From contig CANONN010000035.1 of NCBI GenBank assembly GCA_947567625.1, forward strand, positions 1-36,004: a DNA stretch of 36,004 bases, given 5' to 3'. Positions within the stretch are counted from its first letter, which is position 1; the number at the start of each line of letters is the position of its first letter. The translations under genes were made by a program, and so were the position numbers. This stretch comes from an uncultured Roseburia sp. (GTDB lineage Bacteria > Bacillota > Clostridia > Lachnospirales > Lachnospiraceae). Shown here piece after piece: positions 16,070-25,024 of the stretch. Below the pieces are notes generated by a model. That model did no database searches. It was not told where the DNA came from and saw nothing but the letters and a program-made list of their open reading frames with translations.

Positions 16070-18655
16070 TTATTTGCGATATTTTTTAGGCACCTGCTTT
16101 TTGTTCCTTCGCGTGGACTTTTTATTTTTCCACACATATTTTTCCCAGAAAGCGCAAACTTTCTCCGTTGCCAACGCCACGAGATCTTTGCGGTATTTGA
16201 CGCTCCATATCTCAAGCAGCACAAACGCCAGCAGGCAGAGAATTGTCACAAAAAGCCCCGGCACGAATCCCGGCGTGCGGTATTTTAACCGTATCTCATA
16301 GTCGCCCTCGTCCAGATAAACGCTAAGGAACGCATCCCCAAAGCTCTCGGGCTCCACGGGTTCTCCGTCCACATAAAGCTTCCAGCCTTTTTCGTTGGCG
16401 ATGGAAAAGATCAGCCTTCCGGGCGACGTCACCGTGATATCGCCCTCCACGGTGGTATCGGTCAGTTTCGTAAGGTCCATCGTCTGGCTGCTAAGCGTCC
16501 GATATGCGGCCTCAAGCGCAGGCAAACTCATCCTGTATACCGTCATCGGAAGAATCTCATTCTCGGTATTTTTTATCCACACCGTGCTGCCCGCGCGGCA
16601 GTAACCCAAATCCAGCGTGTAGTTGTGAGAGACCTTGGAATAATCTCTCGTCCTTCCGTCACTCGTCTCGAGCGAGAGCTTGTCGATCGAGGTGGAATCA
16701 TATCTGGCATAATAATAGGCATCCTCTTCGATCTGAACTGTGGTCATTCCCTCGTCGTCAATCGAGGAGACCTGCGTAAACATGGGTTCCGCGGCTCCAA
16801 GCAAAGTAGCCAGCTCGTTTTGGATATCCATCTTGTTTTCTGTCTCGGAAGCCTCCCACTGCGCGATCACATCCTCGTTCATCACAAATCCCAACGGCAG
16901 GCTATAGCGGTTCTCATACAGGTAACTTTCGCCCTCAGTGCCAACCAGAGAAAGCAGCGGCCCTTCTTCTAGGCTGTTGTCTGCCAGCACATATTTGAGC
17001 GAAAGCATGGCCGACATTAGCGGCGTCGTACCGTTGCTGCAATAATAATTTTTTCCGCCCTCCATGCCGACTCTCTGGTAAAAATGGCTCACGTCCAGAT
17101 TCATCAGCGATGAAAACTGCGTCAGGGACGGATAGCCGTAAAGATTGGAATCATTTTTTGTCTTCCGCTCAAGCTCCTCCATCCGGTAAAAACCGCCGCC
17201 GTCCGCCTCATTGTCCAAAGCGGCGTCTTCGATCAGCAAATCGTATTCGTCCATGCGCGCCACATAAGAGGGGCGGTAGATCGTGCCGAATCCGGTATCG
17301 GCCATGTTGAGCGTAAGCTCCACGAGAGCCGTCGCGCCGCCGAGCGCCAGCATGATCACCGGTATCTTTTTTTGGCCGAGCATGGCCACCAACAGCAGCA
17401 GGAGATACCCCGCCAGCAAAAGGCCGGTGGCGTAAAAGGTTTTCTCTGTCATAAACTCGGTGTTCATCCGCGTGTAGGCTTCATACCAGAAAATCGCATT
17501 GACGACGGCCACAAGCACAAGATGCCACAGCTTGCTCTCCTTTATGCGCACGAGGGCCTCGTAGGAGAGCACCAGCAGCAGAAAGGCGTACAAAAACGTC
17601 TGTCTGGCCGGCAGGGAGTCCGGGAAATGCAGGCCGTGCCAGATAAAGTCCAGCTTATTATTGGAAAACCCGAGCACAAACAACAGCAAAAGCACCAGCC
17701 GCGGCGCTTTCTGCTTCCAGCTGATCTTACCGTGCAGAAAATAGAGCAGCACCAGCACACAGACGAATACGCCGCAGTAAATATTGGGCCAATGCCCCGT
17801 ACCGTTGTGAGTCTCCGTAAAGATCGCATGGCGCGCCAGCTCGTCAACGAGATTAAAATACCACTCCATGGTATCCGGGAACGAAATATTCTGGGAACCG
17901 CTCGCACCTAAGATAATCGCTTCCGGAATAATCAAAAGCGCTCCGGTGCCGCCCGCCAGCGCCGAGTACACGCCAAAGCGCGCCCAGGCCAAAACGCCGC
18001 TCTCCCGGTTCTCCAGCCATGTGATCAAAAACCAGAGGACCAAAAAGATACAAATTAAAATCGAGATATAATAATTGCTGACTATGCTGATCGCAAGAGT
18101 GATATAATACAAGCGAACTTTTCCCTCTTTCACCAGCTTTTCCAAGCCCAGGATAATCAAAGGAGCGAGCGCCATACAGTCCATCCACATAATATCCCAG
18201 GAGTAGGCCGCCGTAAACGCGCACAGCGCATAGGCGCTGCCGAGAACCGCAAGCAGCGGCGTATTTGTCTTATAGTGCTCTTTCATATAATAAGCAAACG
18301 AAAATCCCGAAAAAGCAATTTTAAAAAGAATCAGCACCGACATTAATTCAATCACATACTGCTGCGGGCAGAGCAAAATCAGCCAGTTGAGCGGGCTCGA
18401 CAGATAGTACGCGTACAGCCCGAGAAAGTCTGCGCCAAGCCCGATGCGCCACGAATAAAAGAAACTGCCGCCGTGACGCAGCTTATCCATCAATTCATAA
18501 AAAAACGGACAATATTGATGAAACATATCCATATGCAGCATACAATTGTCTCCAAACGGATAGATATCGCGCTTTGCGCATACGCCGATGGCAATCACCA
18601 ACGGCACGATAAACGCCGCGATCAACGGCAGCTTATTTTTTATCCTTTCTTTCAT
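16070..18655 (-). CDS. YfhO family multi-pass membrane protein
   Basis: This 861-residue membrane protein belongs to the YfhO family (GT-C-type fold), implicated in other Firmicutes in glycosylating wall polymers. After an N-terminal membrane helix (LIAAFIVPLVIAIGV) comes the family's extracytoplasmic acidic stretch DNCMLHMDMFHQYCPFF and GLGADFLGLYAYYLSSPLN, then about ten hydrophobic segments to roughly residue 450, a large extracytoplasmic beta-rich domain (about 460-790) and a last membrane helix (about 800-822) with a Lys/Arg-rich cytoplasmic tail. ATG at 18655 follows GGAGATTGTTGG. It begins 38 bases after the LtaS-like gene, so the two are very likely co-transcribed and may modify the same surface polymer. 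The substrate is unknown. Confidence 0.87.
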   Translation of the reverse strand: MKERIKNKLPLIAAFIVPLVIAIGVCAKRDIYPFGDNCMLHMDMFHQYCPFFYELMDKLRHGGSFFYSWRIGLGADFLGLYAYYLSSPLNWLILLCPQQYVIELMSVLILFKIAFSGFSFAYYMKEHYKTNTPLLAVLGSAYALCAFTAAYSWDIMWMDCMALAPLIILGLEKLVKEGKVRLYYITLAISIVSNYYISILICIFLVLWFLITWLENRESGVLAWARFGVYSALAGGTGALLIIPEAIILGASGSQNISFPDTMEWYFNLVDELARHAIFTETHNGTGHWPNIYCGVFVCVLVLLYFLHGKISWKQKAPRLVLLLLFVLGFSNNKLDFIWHGLHFPDSLPARQTFLYAFLLLVLSYEALVRIKESKLWHLVLVAVVNAIFWYEAYTRMNTEFMTEKTFYATGLLLAGYLLLLLVAMLGQKKIPVIMLALGGATALVELTLNMADTGFGTIYRPSYVARMDEYDLLIEDAALDNEADGGGFYRMEELERKTKNDSNLYGYPSLTQFSSLMNLDVSHFYQRVGMEGGKNYYCSNGTTPLMSAMLSLKYVLADNSLEEGPLLSLVGTEGESYLYENRYSLPLGFVMNEDVIAQWEASETENKMDIQNELATLLGAAEPMFTQVSSIDDEGMTTVQIEEDAYYYARYDSTSIDKLSLETSDGRTRDYSKVSHNYTLDLGYCRAGSTVWIKNTENEILPMTVYRMSLPALEAAYRTLSSQTMDLTKLTDTTVEGDITVTSPGRLIFSIANEKGWKLYVDGEPVEPESFGDAFLSVYLDEGDYEIRLKYRTPGFVPGLFVTILCLLAFVLLEIWSVKYRKDLVALATEKVCAFWEKYVWKNKKSTRRNKKQVPKKYRK

Positions 18656-18693
18656 CTTCCAACAATCTCCTTCCTCAGCCTGTGAAATTAATT

Positions 18694-20547
18694 TTAATAT
18701 TTGCCCTTCTCTTCAAACAATTGGTAGTACTGCATCCTCCGATACGCGGCGATGTTATCCTCCGCCGTATCAAGACTAAGCTCCGTTCCGGCCGCGTCCT
18801 TCAGCCGCATGGCAGAGATGATCGGATAGTCCTGCATAAAGTCCAGCAAAAAGCTCTGGTAATTGTTGGCGGGCAGCCCAACCCATTCGACTAGCTTCGC
18901 CGCCAGATAATTGGCGCTGGTGTCGGCCTGCCGCTTAGAATCCAGCTCATAATTTGCCCACATCAGATAGGGGACCTCATAGCGCTTCTTCATCTGTTCT
19001 TCGGTCAGCTGATTGCTGTCAATCCCCTGTAAGCCTAAGATCGGTCCGGCAATGACGTCGTTGGGCTGGTGGTCTCCGAAAAAGACAATCACCGTTTTCT
19101 CCTCCTGCGCCTCAAAATAGCGAATCAATTTTTCCAAACTTTGATCCGAGAGCTCGATCAGGGAAAGATACTGCTCCACCGGGCCGCTGTCCAGCCCGTT
19201 TACCTTGATCTCCGGGGTAAAATCCGGGAAATTCCCCTTATATCCTCCGTGATTTTGCATCGTTACATTAAACACAAACAGCGGGTTATCCCCTTTGTTT
19301 TCATATTCTTCTATAATCTTGTCCACACAGGCGTCGTCCGTAAGGTATTCGCGCACGGTCCGGCTCAGATCAAAATCGTTTTTGAAATAGCATTTCTGGA
19401 ATCCCATCAGAGGATAGACCTCTTTGCGCTCCCAGCCCGACGCCCGCCACGGATGCATCGCTACGGTGTCATACCCCATGGAATACAGATAACCCGGCAA
19501 TGCCAGTATTTCGTCATGGATATACTGCTGGTAGGGGACGCTGCCCTGCGGCAGAAAGGCCATCGTATTGCCGGTCAGAAATTCAAACTCCGTGTTGGCG
19601 GTATTGCCGCCCAAAACGGACACATTTAACATCCCCGTCACGGTGCTTCCCGACACGACGCTGTCAGGATTTTGCTGCAAGCTGTGGAAAAACGGCATAT
19701 AATCACGGTTTGTCTCGAAATCTCCCAGTACCGCCATGTCGGAAAATGCCTCGTTCATAATCACGATGATATTGGGAAACTCCTCTGTCTGCGGTTCGTC
19801 CGTCTCATAGGAGGCAAGCGTATCCTCCACCGTGTTTTTGTCATACCCTTGGGGCGTGTCCACCGACAGAAACGCCAGATTCATCACAAAATTCACCACG
19901 GTTCCATTATATCTTATCATCGTCCCCGGCACAAACAATTTGTTGTACAGCCGATGGCGGCTCTGAAAATCTTCCCGCTGCATCATACCGGCAAAAACCA
20001 CCAGCACAACGGAGCATACGAAAAGCGGCAACACTCTCAAAAGTGCAATCCTTGCGAGGGCACGTCCGGGGGACTGCCGCTCACAATACACCACATCCGT
20101 TTCCGAATAACGCCCTGCCCCTGCCGGATAGCGTCTGCCGATGCGCATTGGCAGCCAGTGCTCCGCCACAAGCAGCAGCAAAAAGGCGATCGTCACCACG
20201 ACCATCCGCCTGGTCGGCGTGAAGCTGTAATTGTCCGCCACACTGACGGCCGTCTTGAGCGAATAGAAATCCCACGGCACGATCGGATGGCCGCGGAAAC
20301 GCATGACATAGATGTTGGCAAGCCCATAGATCATCGCCGCCGCCGTCTCAATCCGAAGGGCGGCGCGAACGCTTCCGGTCAAGAATAAGAGTATCGCCGC
20401 CGCCAATTCAAACAAGATGATATTAAACAGCTGTGCCTTGGGCCTCACCTCGCCCAGCGGATTGTGAAGATAATATTCCATCAGGTAAAAAACGGCAATC
20501 GGCATCAAACATGCCACCAGCCAACGTATTGCTTTTTTCATCCTCAT
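18694..20547 (-). CDS. LTA synthase-like sulfatase-fold membrane protein
   Basis: The protein has about five N-terminal membrane helices (residues 8-190) followed by an extracytoplasmic sulfatase/alkaline-phosphatase-like domain. Metal and catalytic landmarks are IIVIMNEAFSDM (Glu ligand), GGNTANTEFEFLTGNT (candidate catalytic Thr in GNT) and FFGDHQPN (Asp-His ligands). LtaS enzymes polymerise glycerol phosphate from phosphatidylglycerol; related proteins transfer other phospho-groups, so the exact reaction is open. Three in-frame starts are possible (20559, 20547, 20541). I chose 20547 (617 residues) because GAAAGGCATG then lies nine bases upstream, as in purO, nrdD and gatB. It leads a two-gene unit with yfhO. 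Confidence 0.87.
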   Translation of the reverse strand: MRMKKAIRWLVACLMPIAVFYLMEYYLHNPLGEVRPKAQLFNIILFELAAAILLFLTGSVRAALRIETAAAMIYGLANIYVMRFRGHPIVPWDFYSLKTAVSVADNYSFTPTRRMVVVTIAFLLLLVAEHWLPMRIGRRYPAGAGRYSETDVVYCERQSPGRALARIALLRVLPLFVCSVVLVVFAGMMQREDFQSRHRLYNKLFVPGTMIRYNGTVVNFVMNLAFLSVDTPQGYDKNTVEDTLASYETDEPQTEEFPNIIVIMNEAFSDMAVLGDFETNRDYMPFFHSLQQNPDSVVSGSTVTGMLNVSVLGGNTANTEFEFLTGNTMAFLPQGSVPYQQYIHDEILALPGYLYSMGYDTVAMHPWRASGWERKEVYPLMGFQKCYFKNDFDLSRTVREYLTDDACVDKIIEEYENKGDNPLFVFNVTMQNHGGYKGNFPDFTPEIKVNGLDSGPVEQYLSLIELSDQSLEKLIRYFEAQEEKTVIVFFGDHQPNDVIAGPILGLQGIDSNQLTEEQMKKRYEVPYLMWANYELDSKRQADTSANYLAAKLVEWVGLPANNYQSFLLDFMQDYPIISAMRLKDAAGTELSLDTAEDNIAAYRRMQYYQLFEEKGKY

Positions 20548-20617
20548 TACAATTACCATGCCTTTCCAAATTAAATACGCTACTATTCTATCATACCAAT
20601 TTATATTTTACCACTAC

Positions 20618-20690
20618 AAAAAAAGAAATGCACAAACATTACTTTTTCTCTCCACTCTGCAAAGTAGAATCAAAAGTAAATGCTTGTGCA
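20618..20690 (-). terminator. Rho-independent terminator of nrdD
   Basis: On the minus strand, 41 bases after the nrdD stop, a long imperfect hairpin has arms at 20672-20690 and 20629-20646 (TGCACAAGCATTTACTTTT against AAAAGTAATGTTTGTGCA), with about 25 bases in the loop. It is followed by a T-rich run (20618-20628, read as TTTCTTTTTTT). This fits a strong intrinsic terminator separating nrdD from the LtaS-like gene. Confidence 0.78.
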
Positions 20691-20731
20691 CTCTGTCTAT
20701 ATTCCCGTTAAATTGCCCGTTTTTCTATTGT

Positions 20732-22894
20732 TTATAAATGAAGTACCCTGTCCTTGATTTCCTGCGTCCTGCCCTGATTCCAGAACTGCGTCCCGATATA
20801 GCCGCAGGTCCTGCGCGCGACGCTCATTTTATTCTGGTCTTTATTGCCGCAATTCGGACATTCCCAGATCAGCTTGCCGTCCGTGTCCGTGACGATCTTA
20901 ATCTCCCCGGAATAGCCACATTCCATACAGTAATCGCTCTTGGTGTTTAACTCCGCGTACATAATGTTTTCGTAGATATACTTCATCACAGAGAGCACGG
21001 CGTCGAGATTATCCTGCATATTCGGCACTTCCACATAGCTGATCGCACCGCCCGGAGACAGCTCCTGAAAGCGCGACTCAAACTTTAACTTGTCAAACGC
21101 GTTCATGTTTTCCGTCACATGCACATGATAACTGTTGGTAATATAATTTTTGTCCGTCACCCGCGGTATGGTGCCAAAACGTTTTTGCAGGCATTTTGCA
21201 AATTTGTATGTGGTAGATTCCAACGGCGTGCCATAGAGACTGAAATCAATATTGTGCTTTGCTTTCCATTTCGCGCAGGCATCGTTCAGGTAACGCATCA
21301 CCTTAAGCGCAAACTCGGTGCCCGCCGGCTCCGTGTGGGAAACTCCCATCATATAATAGGTACATTCGCACAGGCCGGCGTATCCCAGAGAAATCGTCGA
21401 ATACCCATTATAGAGCAGCTTGTCGATCTTCTCGCCCTTTTTCAAGCGCGCCAGCGCGCCGTTTTGCCAGAGAATCGGCGCCACGTCAGACGGCGTTCCC
21501 TTTAAGCGCTCATGCCTTGCCAGCAGTGCGCGATAGCACAGGTCGAGACGCTCATCCATCAGCTCCCAGAACTTTTTCATGTCTTTCCCGGAAGAACAGG
21601 CCACATCCACCAGATTGAGCGTGACCACGCCCTGGTTAAATCTGCCGTAAAATTTGAATTGATCGTTTTCATCTTTGTACACGGTGAGGAACGAACGGCA
21701 TCCCATACAGGTATAGCAGTTATCCTTTTTTAATTTTTTCATGATCTTTTCCGAGATGTAATCCGGCACCATGCGCTTCGCCGTGCACTCCGCGGCAAGC
21801 CTAGTCAAATACCAGTACTTGCTGCCCTCGTGGATATTGTCTTCCTCGAGGACATAAATCAGCTTCGGAAACGCAGGCGTGATATAGACGCCTTTTTCGT
21901 TTTTGACGCCGACGATACGCTGATGCAGCATCTCTTCGATCACCGATGCCAGATCGTCCCTAAGCTGCCCCTCCGGCACCTCATCCAGATACATGAAAAC
22001 CGTGATAAACGGAGCTTGTCCGTTGGTCGTCATCAGCGTGATTACCTGATATTGTATCATCTGCACGCCCTGATTGATCTCCCGCTTTACCCGAAGCTCC
22101 GCGATCTCATTGACCGTCGCCTCCTCCGGGGCAATGCCCACGGCCTCAAACTCGGCCCTCACCTGTCTGCGGAACTTCTCTCTGCTGACCTGCACAAACG
22201 GCGCTAAGTGCGACAGCGAAATACTCTGGCCGCCGTACTGCGAGCTGGCGATCTGGGCGATCGCCTGCGTGGCGATATTGCAGGCGGTAGAAAAACTCTT
22301 GGGACTGTCAATCATCGTCTCGCTGATCACCGTACCGTTCTGCAGCATATCCTCCAGATTTACCAGACAGCAGTTGTGCATATGCTGGGCAAAATAGTCC
22401 GCGTCGTGAAAATGAATCATCCCCTGTTCATGCGCTTCCACGATATCGGGCGGCAGCAGAAAGCGCCTGGTGATATCCTTGCTGACCTCCCCGGCCATAT
22501 AGTCGCGCTGTACGCTGTTGACCGTGGGATTTTTGTTGGAGTTTTCCTGTTTTACTTCTTCGTTATTACATTCCAAAAGGCTTAAAATCTGCTCATCCGT
22601 AGAATTGGACTTGCGCACCAGCTCTCGTTTATAACGGTAGGTGATATAATTGCGCGCCACATTAAATGCCTTCTGGCTCATGATCTGATTTTCCACCATA
22701 TCCTGGATTTCTTCCACACTCGGAGAGCGTTTCATATTCTCGCAGGCCCGCTCTACATTTTCCAGAATAATCTGAATTTTTTCTTCCGTGAGCTTCTCAT
22801 AATCAATCACACTGTCGTTGGCTTTGCGAATTGCCGCCTCGATTTTTACGATATCAAAGTTGTCCTCCGTCCCGCTGCGCTTAATGATCTTCAT
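20732..22894 (-). CDS. nrdD: Anaerobic (class III) ribonucleoside-triphosphate reductase
   Basis: NrdD reduces ribonucleoside triphosphates to dNTPs without oxygen, using a glycyl radical made by the radical-SAM activase NrdG. The 720-residue protein begins with an ATP-cone (about 1-95; IKRSGTEDNFDIVKIEAAIRKA), the allosteric dATP/ATP site. The catalytic barrel follows. Near the C-terminus four cysteines (C656, C659, C679, C682, in CMECG and CPNCG) form the zinc site, and RRTCGYIG holds the predicted radical glycine G698. ATG at 22894 has GAAAGGCATG upstream. nrdG is not adjacent: an LtaS-like gene follows a terminator. The promoter carries tandem NrdR-type boxes, so dATP-responsive repression is likely. 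Confidence 0.97.
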   Translation of the reverse strand: MKIIKRSGTEDNFDIVKIEAAIRKANDSVIDYEKLTEEKIQIILENVERACENMKRSPSVEEIQDMVENQIMSQKAFNVARNYITYRYKRELVRKSNSTDEQILSLLECNNEEVKQENSNKNPTVNSVQRDYMAGEVSKDITRRFLLPPDIVEAHEQGMIHFHDADYFAQHMHNCCLVNLEDMLQNGTVISETMIDSPKSFSTACNIATQAIAQIASSQYGGQSISLSHLAPFVQVSREKFRRQVRAEFEAVGIAPEEATVNEIAELRVKREINQGVQMIQYQVITLMTTNGQAPFITVFMYLDEVPEGQLRDDLASVIEEMLHQRIVGVKNEKGVYITPAFPKLIYVLEEDNIHEGSKYWYLTRLAAECTAKRMVPDYISEKIMKKLKKDNCYTCMGCRSFLTVYKDENDQFKFYGRFNQGVVTLNLVDVACSSGKDMKKFWELMDERLDLCYRALLARHERLKGTPSDVAPILWQNGALARLKKGEKIDKLLYNGYSTISLGYAGLCECTYYMMGVSHTEPAGTEFALKVMRYLNDACAKWKAKHNIDFSLYGTPLESTTYKFAKCLQKRFGTIPRVTDKNYITNSYHVHVTENMNAFDKLKFESRFQELSPGGAISYVEVPNMQDNLDAVLSVMKYIYENIMYAELNTKSDYCMECGYSGEIKIVTDTDGKLIWECPNCGNKDQNKMSVARRTCGYIGTQFWNQGRTQEIKDRVLHL

Positions 22895-22936
22895 AGATAC
22901 CCCATGCCTTTCCGTTTTATTCTACCATATTTTGTT

Positions 22937-23031
22937 CTTGCCCTGACTGCTGCAATGTAATCCGGCTCTTGCCCCGATGGTTGCGATACCTCATCCGGCT
23001 CTTGCCTGAATTGTTGCGATGTATCATCTAG
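22937..23031. repeat. Three tandem 31-33-bp repeats in the nrdD 5' UTR
   Basis: Three imperfect units, each starting CTTGCC (22937, 22968, 23001), are spaced 31 and 33 bases apart. Each carries a GTTGCGAT-like core and two end in ATCCGGCT. They fill the stretch between the nrdD promoter and its start codon, so they should be transcribed as leader RNA. I see no simple hairpin in each unit and no known riboswitch motif. Confidence 0.7.
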
Positions 23032-23079
23032 TATACAATATATTGTGGTTTTGTCAATACGCTTAACTATATTATGTAT
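23030..23079 (-). promoter_or_regulatory. nrdD promoter with tandem NrdR boxes
   Basis: On the minus strand, -35 TTGACA (23052-23057) and -10 TATACT (23030-23035) are 16 bases apart. Box 1, ATACAATATATTGTGG (23033-23048), overlaps the -10 and spacer. Box 2, TAACTATATTATGTAT (23064-23079), lies upstream of the -35. The boxes start 31 bp apart, leaving 15 bp between them, the tandem geometry reported for NrdR operators. Box 1 is a strong match and box 2 weaker. Confidence 0.8.
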
Positions 23080-23091
23080 GTTTTTTTATCA

Positions 23092-23121
23092 TTGACAGCA
23101 ACTTCCAAATTAGCGTATAGT
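23092..23121 (+). promoter_or_regulatory. Promoter of the ABC exporter operon
   Basis: On the plus strand TTGACA (23092-23097) and TATAGT (23116-23121) are 18 bases apart, upstream of the exporter genes and divergent from the nrdD promoter. The expected start site near 23128 would give a leader of about 145 bases, which contains the three-hairpin element. Confidence 0.65.
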
Positions 23122-23178
23122 TATAATATTAACATATCCGCAGAAAAAAACAACTGGATTTACGCGATTGGAGGACTA

Positions 23179-23275
23179 GTGTGAAAAATACCTTTTTCAC
23201 ACGCAAATTTGTGTCTGCGCGCACTTGTCACAAATTTGTTATGCGCAAAAAACGTGCGCAGAAATGGGGACTTTT
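23179..23275 (+). promoter_or_regulatory. Three-hairpin 5' leader of the ABC exporter
   Basis: Stem 1 has arms GTGTGAAAAA (23179-23188) and TTTTTCACAC (23193-23202). Stem 2 has AAATTTGTG (23205-23213) and CACAAATTT (23229-23237), extendable by further pairs. Stem 3 has TGCGCA (23242-23247) and TGCGCA (23255-23260) around an A-rich loop. The ribosome site GGGGA follows directly, with ATG at 23276. The element matches the walJ leader at 8110-8207 in order, spacing and loop sequence. Confidence 0.72.
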
Positions 23276-25024
23276 ATGTTAAAGACACTTGGGGCACAGA
23301 TCAGGGAGTTTCGACGCGATTCTTTGATCACACCCATTTTTATGGTACTTGAAGTGTGGATGGAAACGATTATTCCTTTTTTGATGGCGTCCATCATCGA
23401 CGACGGCGTCAGTGTCGGCAATATGCGCCACATATATACCGTCGGCGCCTGCATGGTCGCCGCCGCCTGTTTTTCGCTGTTTTGCGGCATCATGGGCGGC
23501 CGCTACGGCGCAAGGGCCTCGACCGGTTTTGCCCGCAATCTGCGAAAGGCCATGTACAAAAATATTCAGACCTTCTCCTTTTCCAATATCGACAAATTCA
23601 GTACGGCCGGGCTTGTGACGCGGCTTACGACAGACGTCACCAATGTCCAAAATGCGTACCAGATGATCTTGCGCATGTGCGTGCGCTCGCCGATCACTTT
23701 AATCTGCGCCATGGCCATGGCGTTTTTTATCAGTCCGCGCCTTGCCAGCGTCTATCTCGCCGCAGTCGTCGTCCTTGGCGTCATTCTCGCAATCATCACG
23801 GTGCGGGCGCACCATTATTTTATGGAAGCTTTTCCCAAATATGACGACCTGAACGCCTCCGTGCAGGAGAATGTCTCGGCGATCCGCGTCGTCAAAGCCT
23901 ATGTGCGCGAGGAACACGAGAAAAAACGCTTCACCGCCGCCAGCGACAATATCTGCCGGATGTTTTTGAAAGCGGAGCGCATCATCGCTTTCAACAGCCC
24001 CGTCATGCAGATTACCGTCTACAGCTGTATCCTGATCATCAGCTGGCTCGGCGCCAAAATGGTGGTGGGCAGCAGCCTTACCACCGGCGAGCTGATGAGC
24101 CTTCTTACCTATTGTATGAATATCATGATGAGCCTGATGATGCTGTCCATGGTATTTGTCATGATCACCATGAGCATCGCCAGCGGCAGGCGCATCTGCG
24201 AAGTCCTGGAGGAAAAGAGCGATATCGTAAACCCCCAAAACCCGGATTTTTGTGTGCCGGACGGCAGCATTACCTTTGAGCATGTCACGTTCCGCTACAA
24301 TAAGACTTCGGCAAGGCCGGTACTGGACGATATCAACCTCGCCATACATTCCGGCGAGACCATCGGCATCATCGGCGGCACCGGAAGCTCCAAATCCTCC
24401 CTGGTAAACTTAATCAGCCGCCTCTATGATGTATCAGACGGCAGGGTGCTTGTCGGCGGCAAGGATGTGCGCACTTATGACCTTGACACGCTGCGCAATG
24501 AAGTCGCGGTCGTCCTGCAAAACAACGTCCTCTTTTCGGGCACCATCTATGAAAACCTGCGCTGGGGCAAAAAAGACGCCACGGACGAAGAGTGCAAGCG
24601 CGCCTGCCGTCTCGCCTGCGCCGACGAGTTTATCGAGCGTTTTCCCGACGGCTACAACACCTATATCACACAGGGCGGCTCCAACGTCTCCGGCGGTCAA
24701 AAACAGCGCCTGTGCATCGCGCGCGCCCTCTTAAAGCAGCCGAAAATACTGATTCTCGACGACAGCACCAGCGCCGTCGATACCGCCACGGACCAAAAAA
24801 TCCGCCGCGCCTTTTTGCAGGAGATTCCAGATACTACCAAGCTGATCATCGCCCAGCGCATCGCCTCCGTGCAGGAGGCAGACCACATTATCGTGCTGGA
24901 AAACGGGACGGTCAACGGCTTTGGGACGCACGAGGAATTACTGGCAGAAAACGCAATCTACCGCGACGTCTACGAGTCGCAGACCGGCGGCAGCAGAGAC
25001 TTTGACGAGGGAGGTGCGGCATAA
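23276..25024 (+). CDS. Heterodimeric ABC exporter, subunit with degenerate ATPase site
   Basis: This is a half-size ABC exporter: a six-helix membrane domain (about 1-300) fused to an ATPase domain (about 325-582). Walker A GGTGSSKSS (about 366), signature NVSGGQKQR (about 471) and Walker B ILILDDSTSAVD (about 491) are visible. The catalytic Glu after Walker B is Asp, and the switch His is Gln (IIAQRIASV), marking the degenerate-site subunit of a TM287/288-type pair. An upstream ATG at 23225 would extend it through the hairpin leader; GGGGA before 23276 favours the shorter 582-residue form. Its stop overlaps the next ATG by one base. The substrate is unknown; multidrug or lipid export is typical. 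Confidence 0.93.
   Translation: MLKTLGAQIREFRRDSLITPIFMVLEVWMETIIPFLMASIIDDGVSVGNMRHIYTVGACMVAAACFSLFCGIMGGRYGARASTGFARNLRKAMYKNIQTFSFSNIDKFSTAGLVTRLTTDVTNVQNAYQMILRMCVRSPITLICAMAMAFFISPRLASVYLAAVVVLGVILAIITVRAHHYFMEAFPKYDDLNASVQENVSAIRVVKAYVREEHEKKRFTAASDNICRMFLKAERIIAFNSPVMQITVYSCILIISWLGAKMVVGSSLTTGELMSLLTYCMNIMMSLMMLSMVFVMITMSIASGRRICEVLEEKSDIVNPQNPDFCVPDGSITFEHVTFRYNKTSARPVLDDINLAIHSGETIGIIGGTGSSKSSLVNLISRLYDVSDGRVLVGGKDVRTYDLDTLRNEVAVVLQNNVLFSGTIYENLRWGKKDATDEECKRACRLACADEFIERFPDGYNTYITQGGSNVSGGQKQRLCIARALLKQPKILILDDSTSAVDTATDQKIRRAFLQEIPDTTKLIIAQRIASVQEADHIIVLENGTVNGFGTHEELLAENAIYRDVYESQTGGSRDFDEGGAA

Noticed and set aside
22937-23031. Tandem repeats that could suggest a CRISPR array.
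   Set aside because: Units are contiguous, imperfect and only three in number, with no unique spacers and no cas genes.
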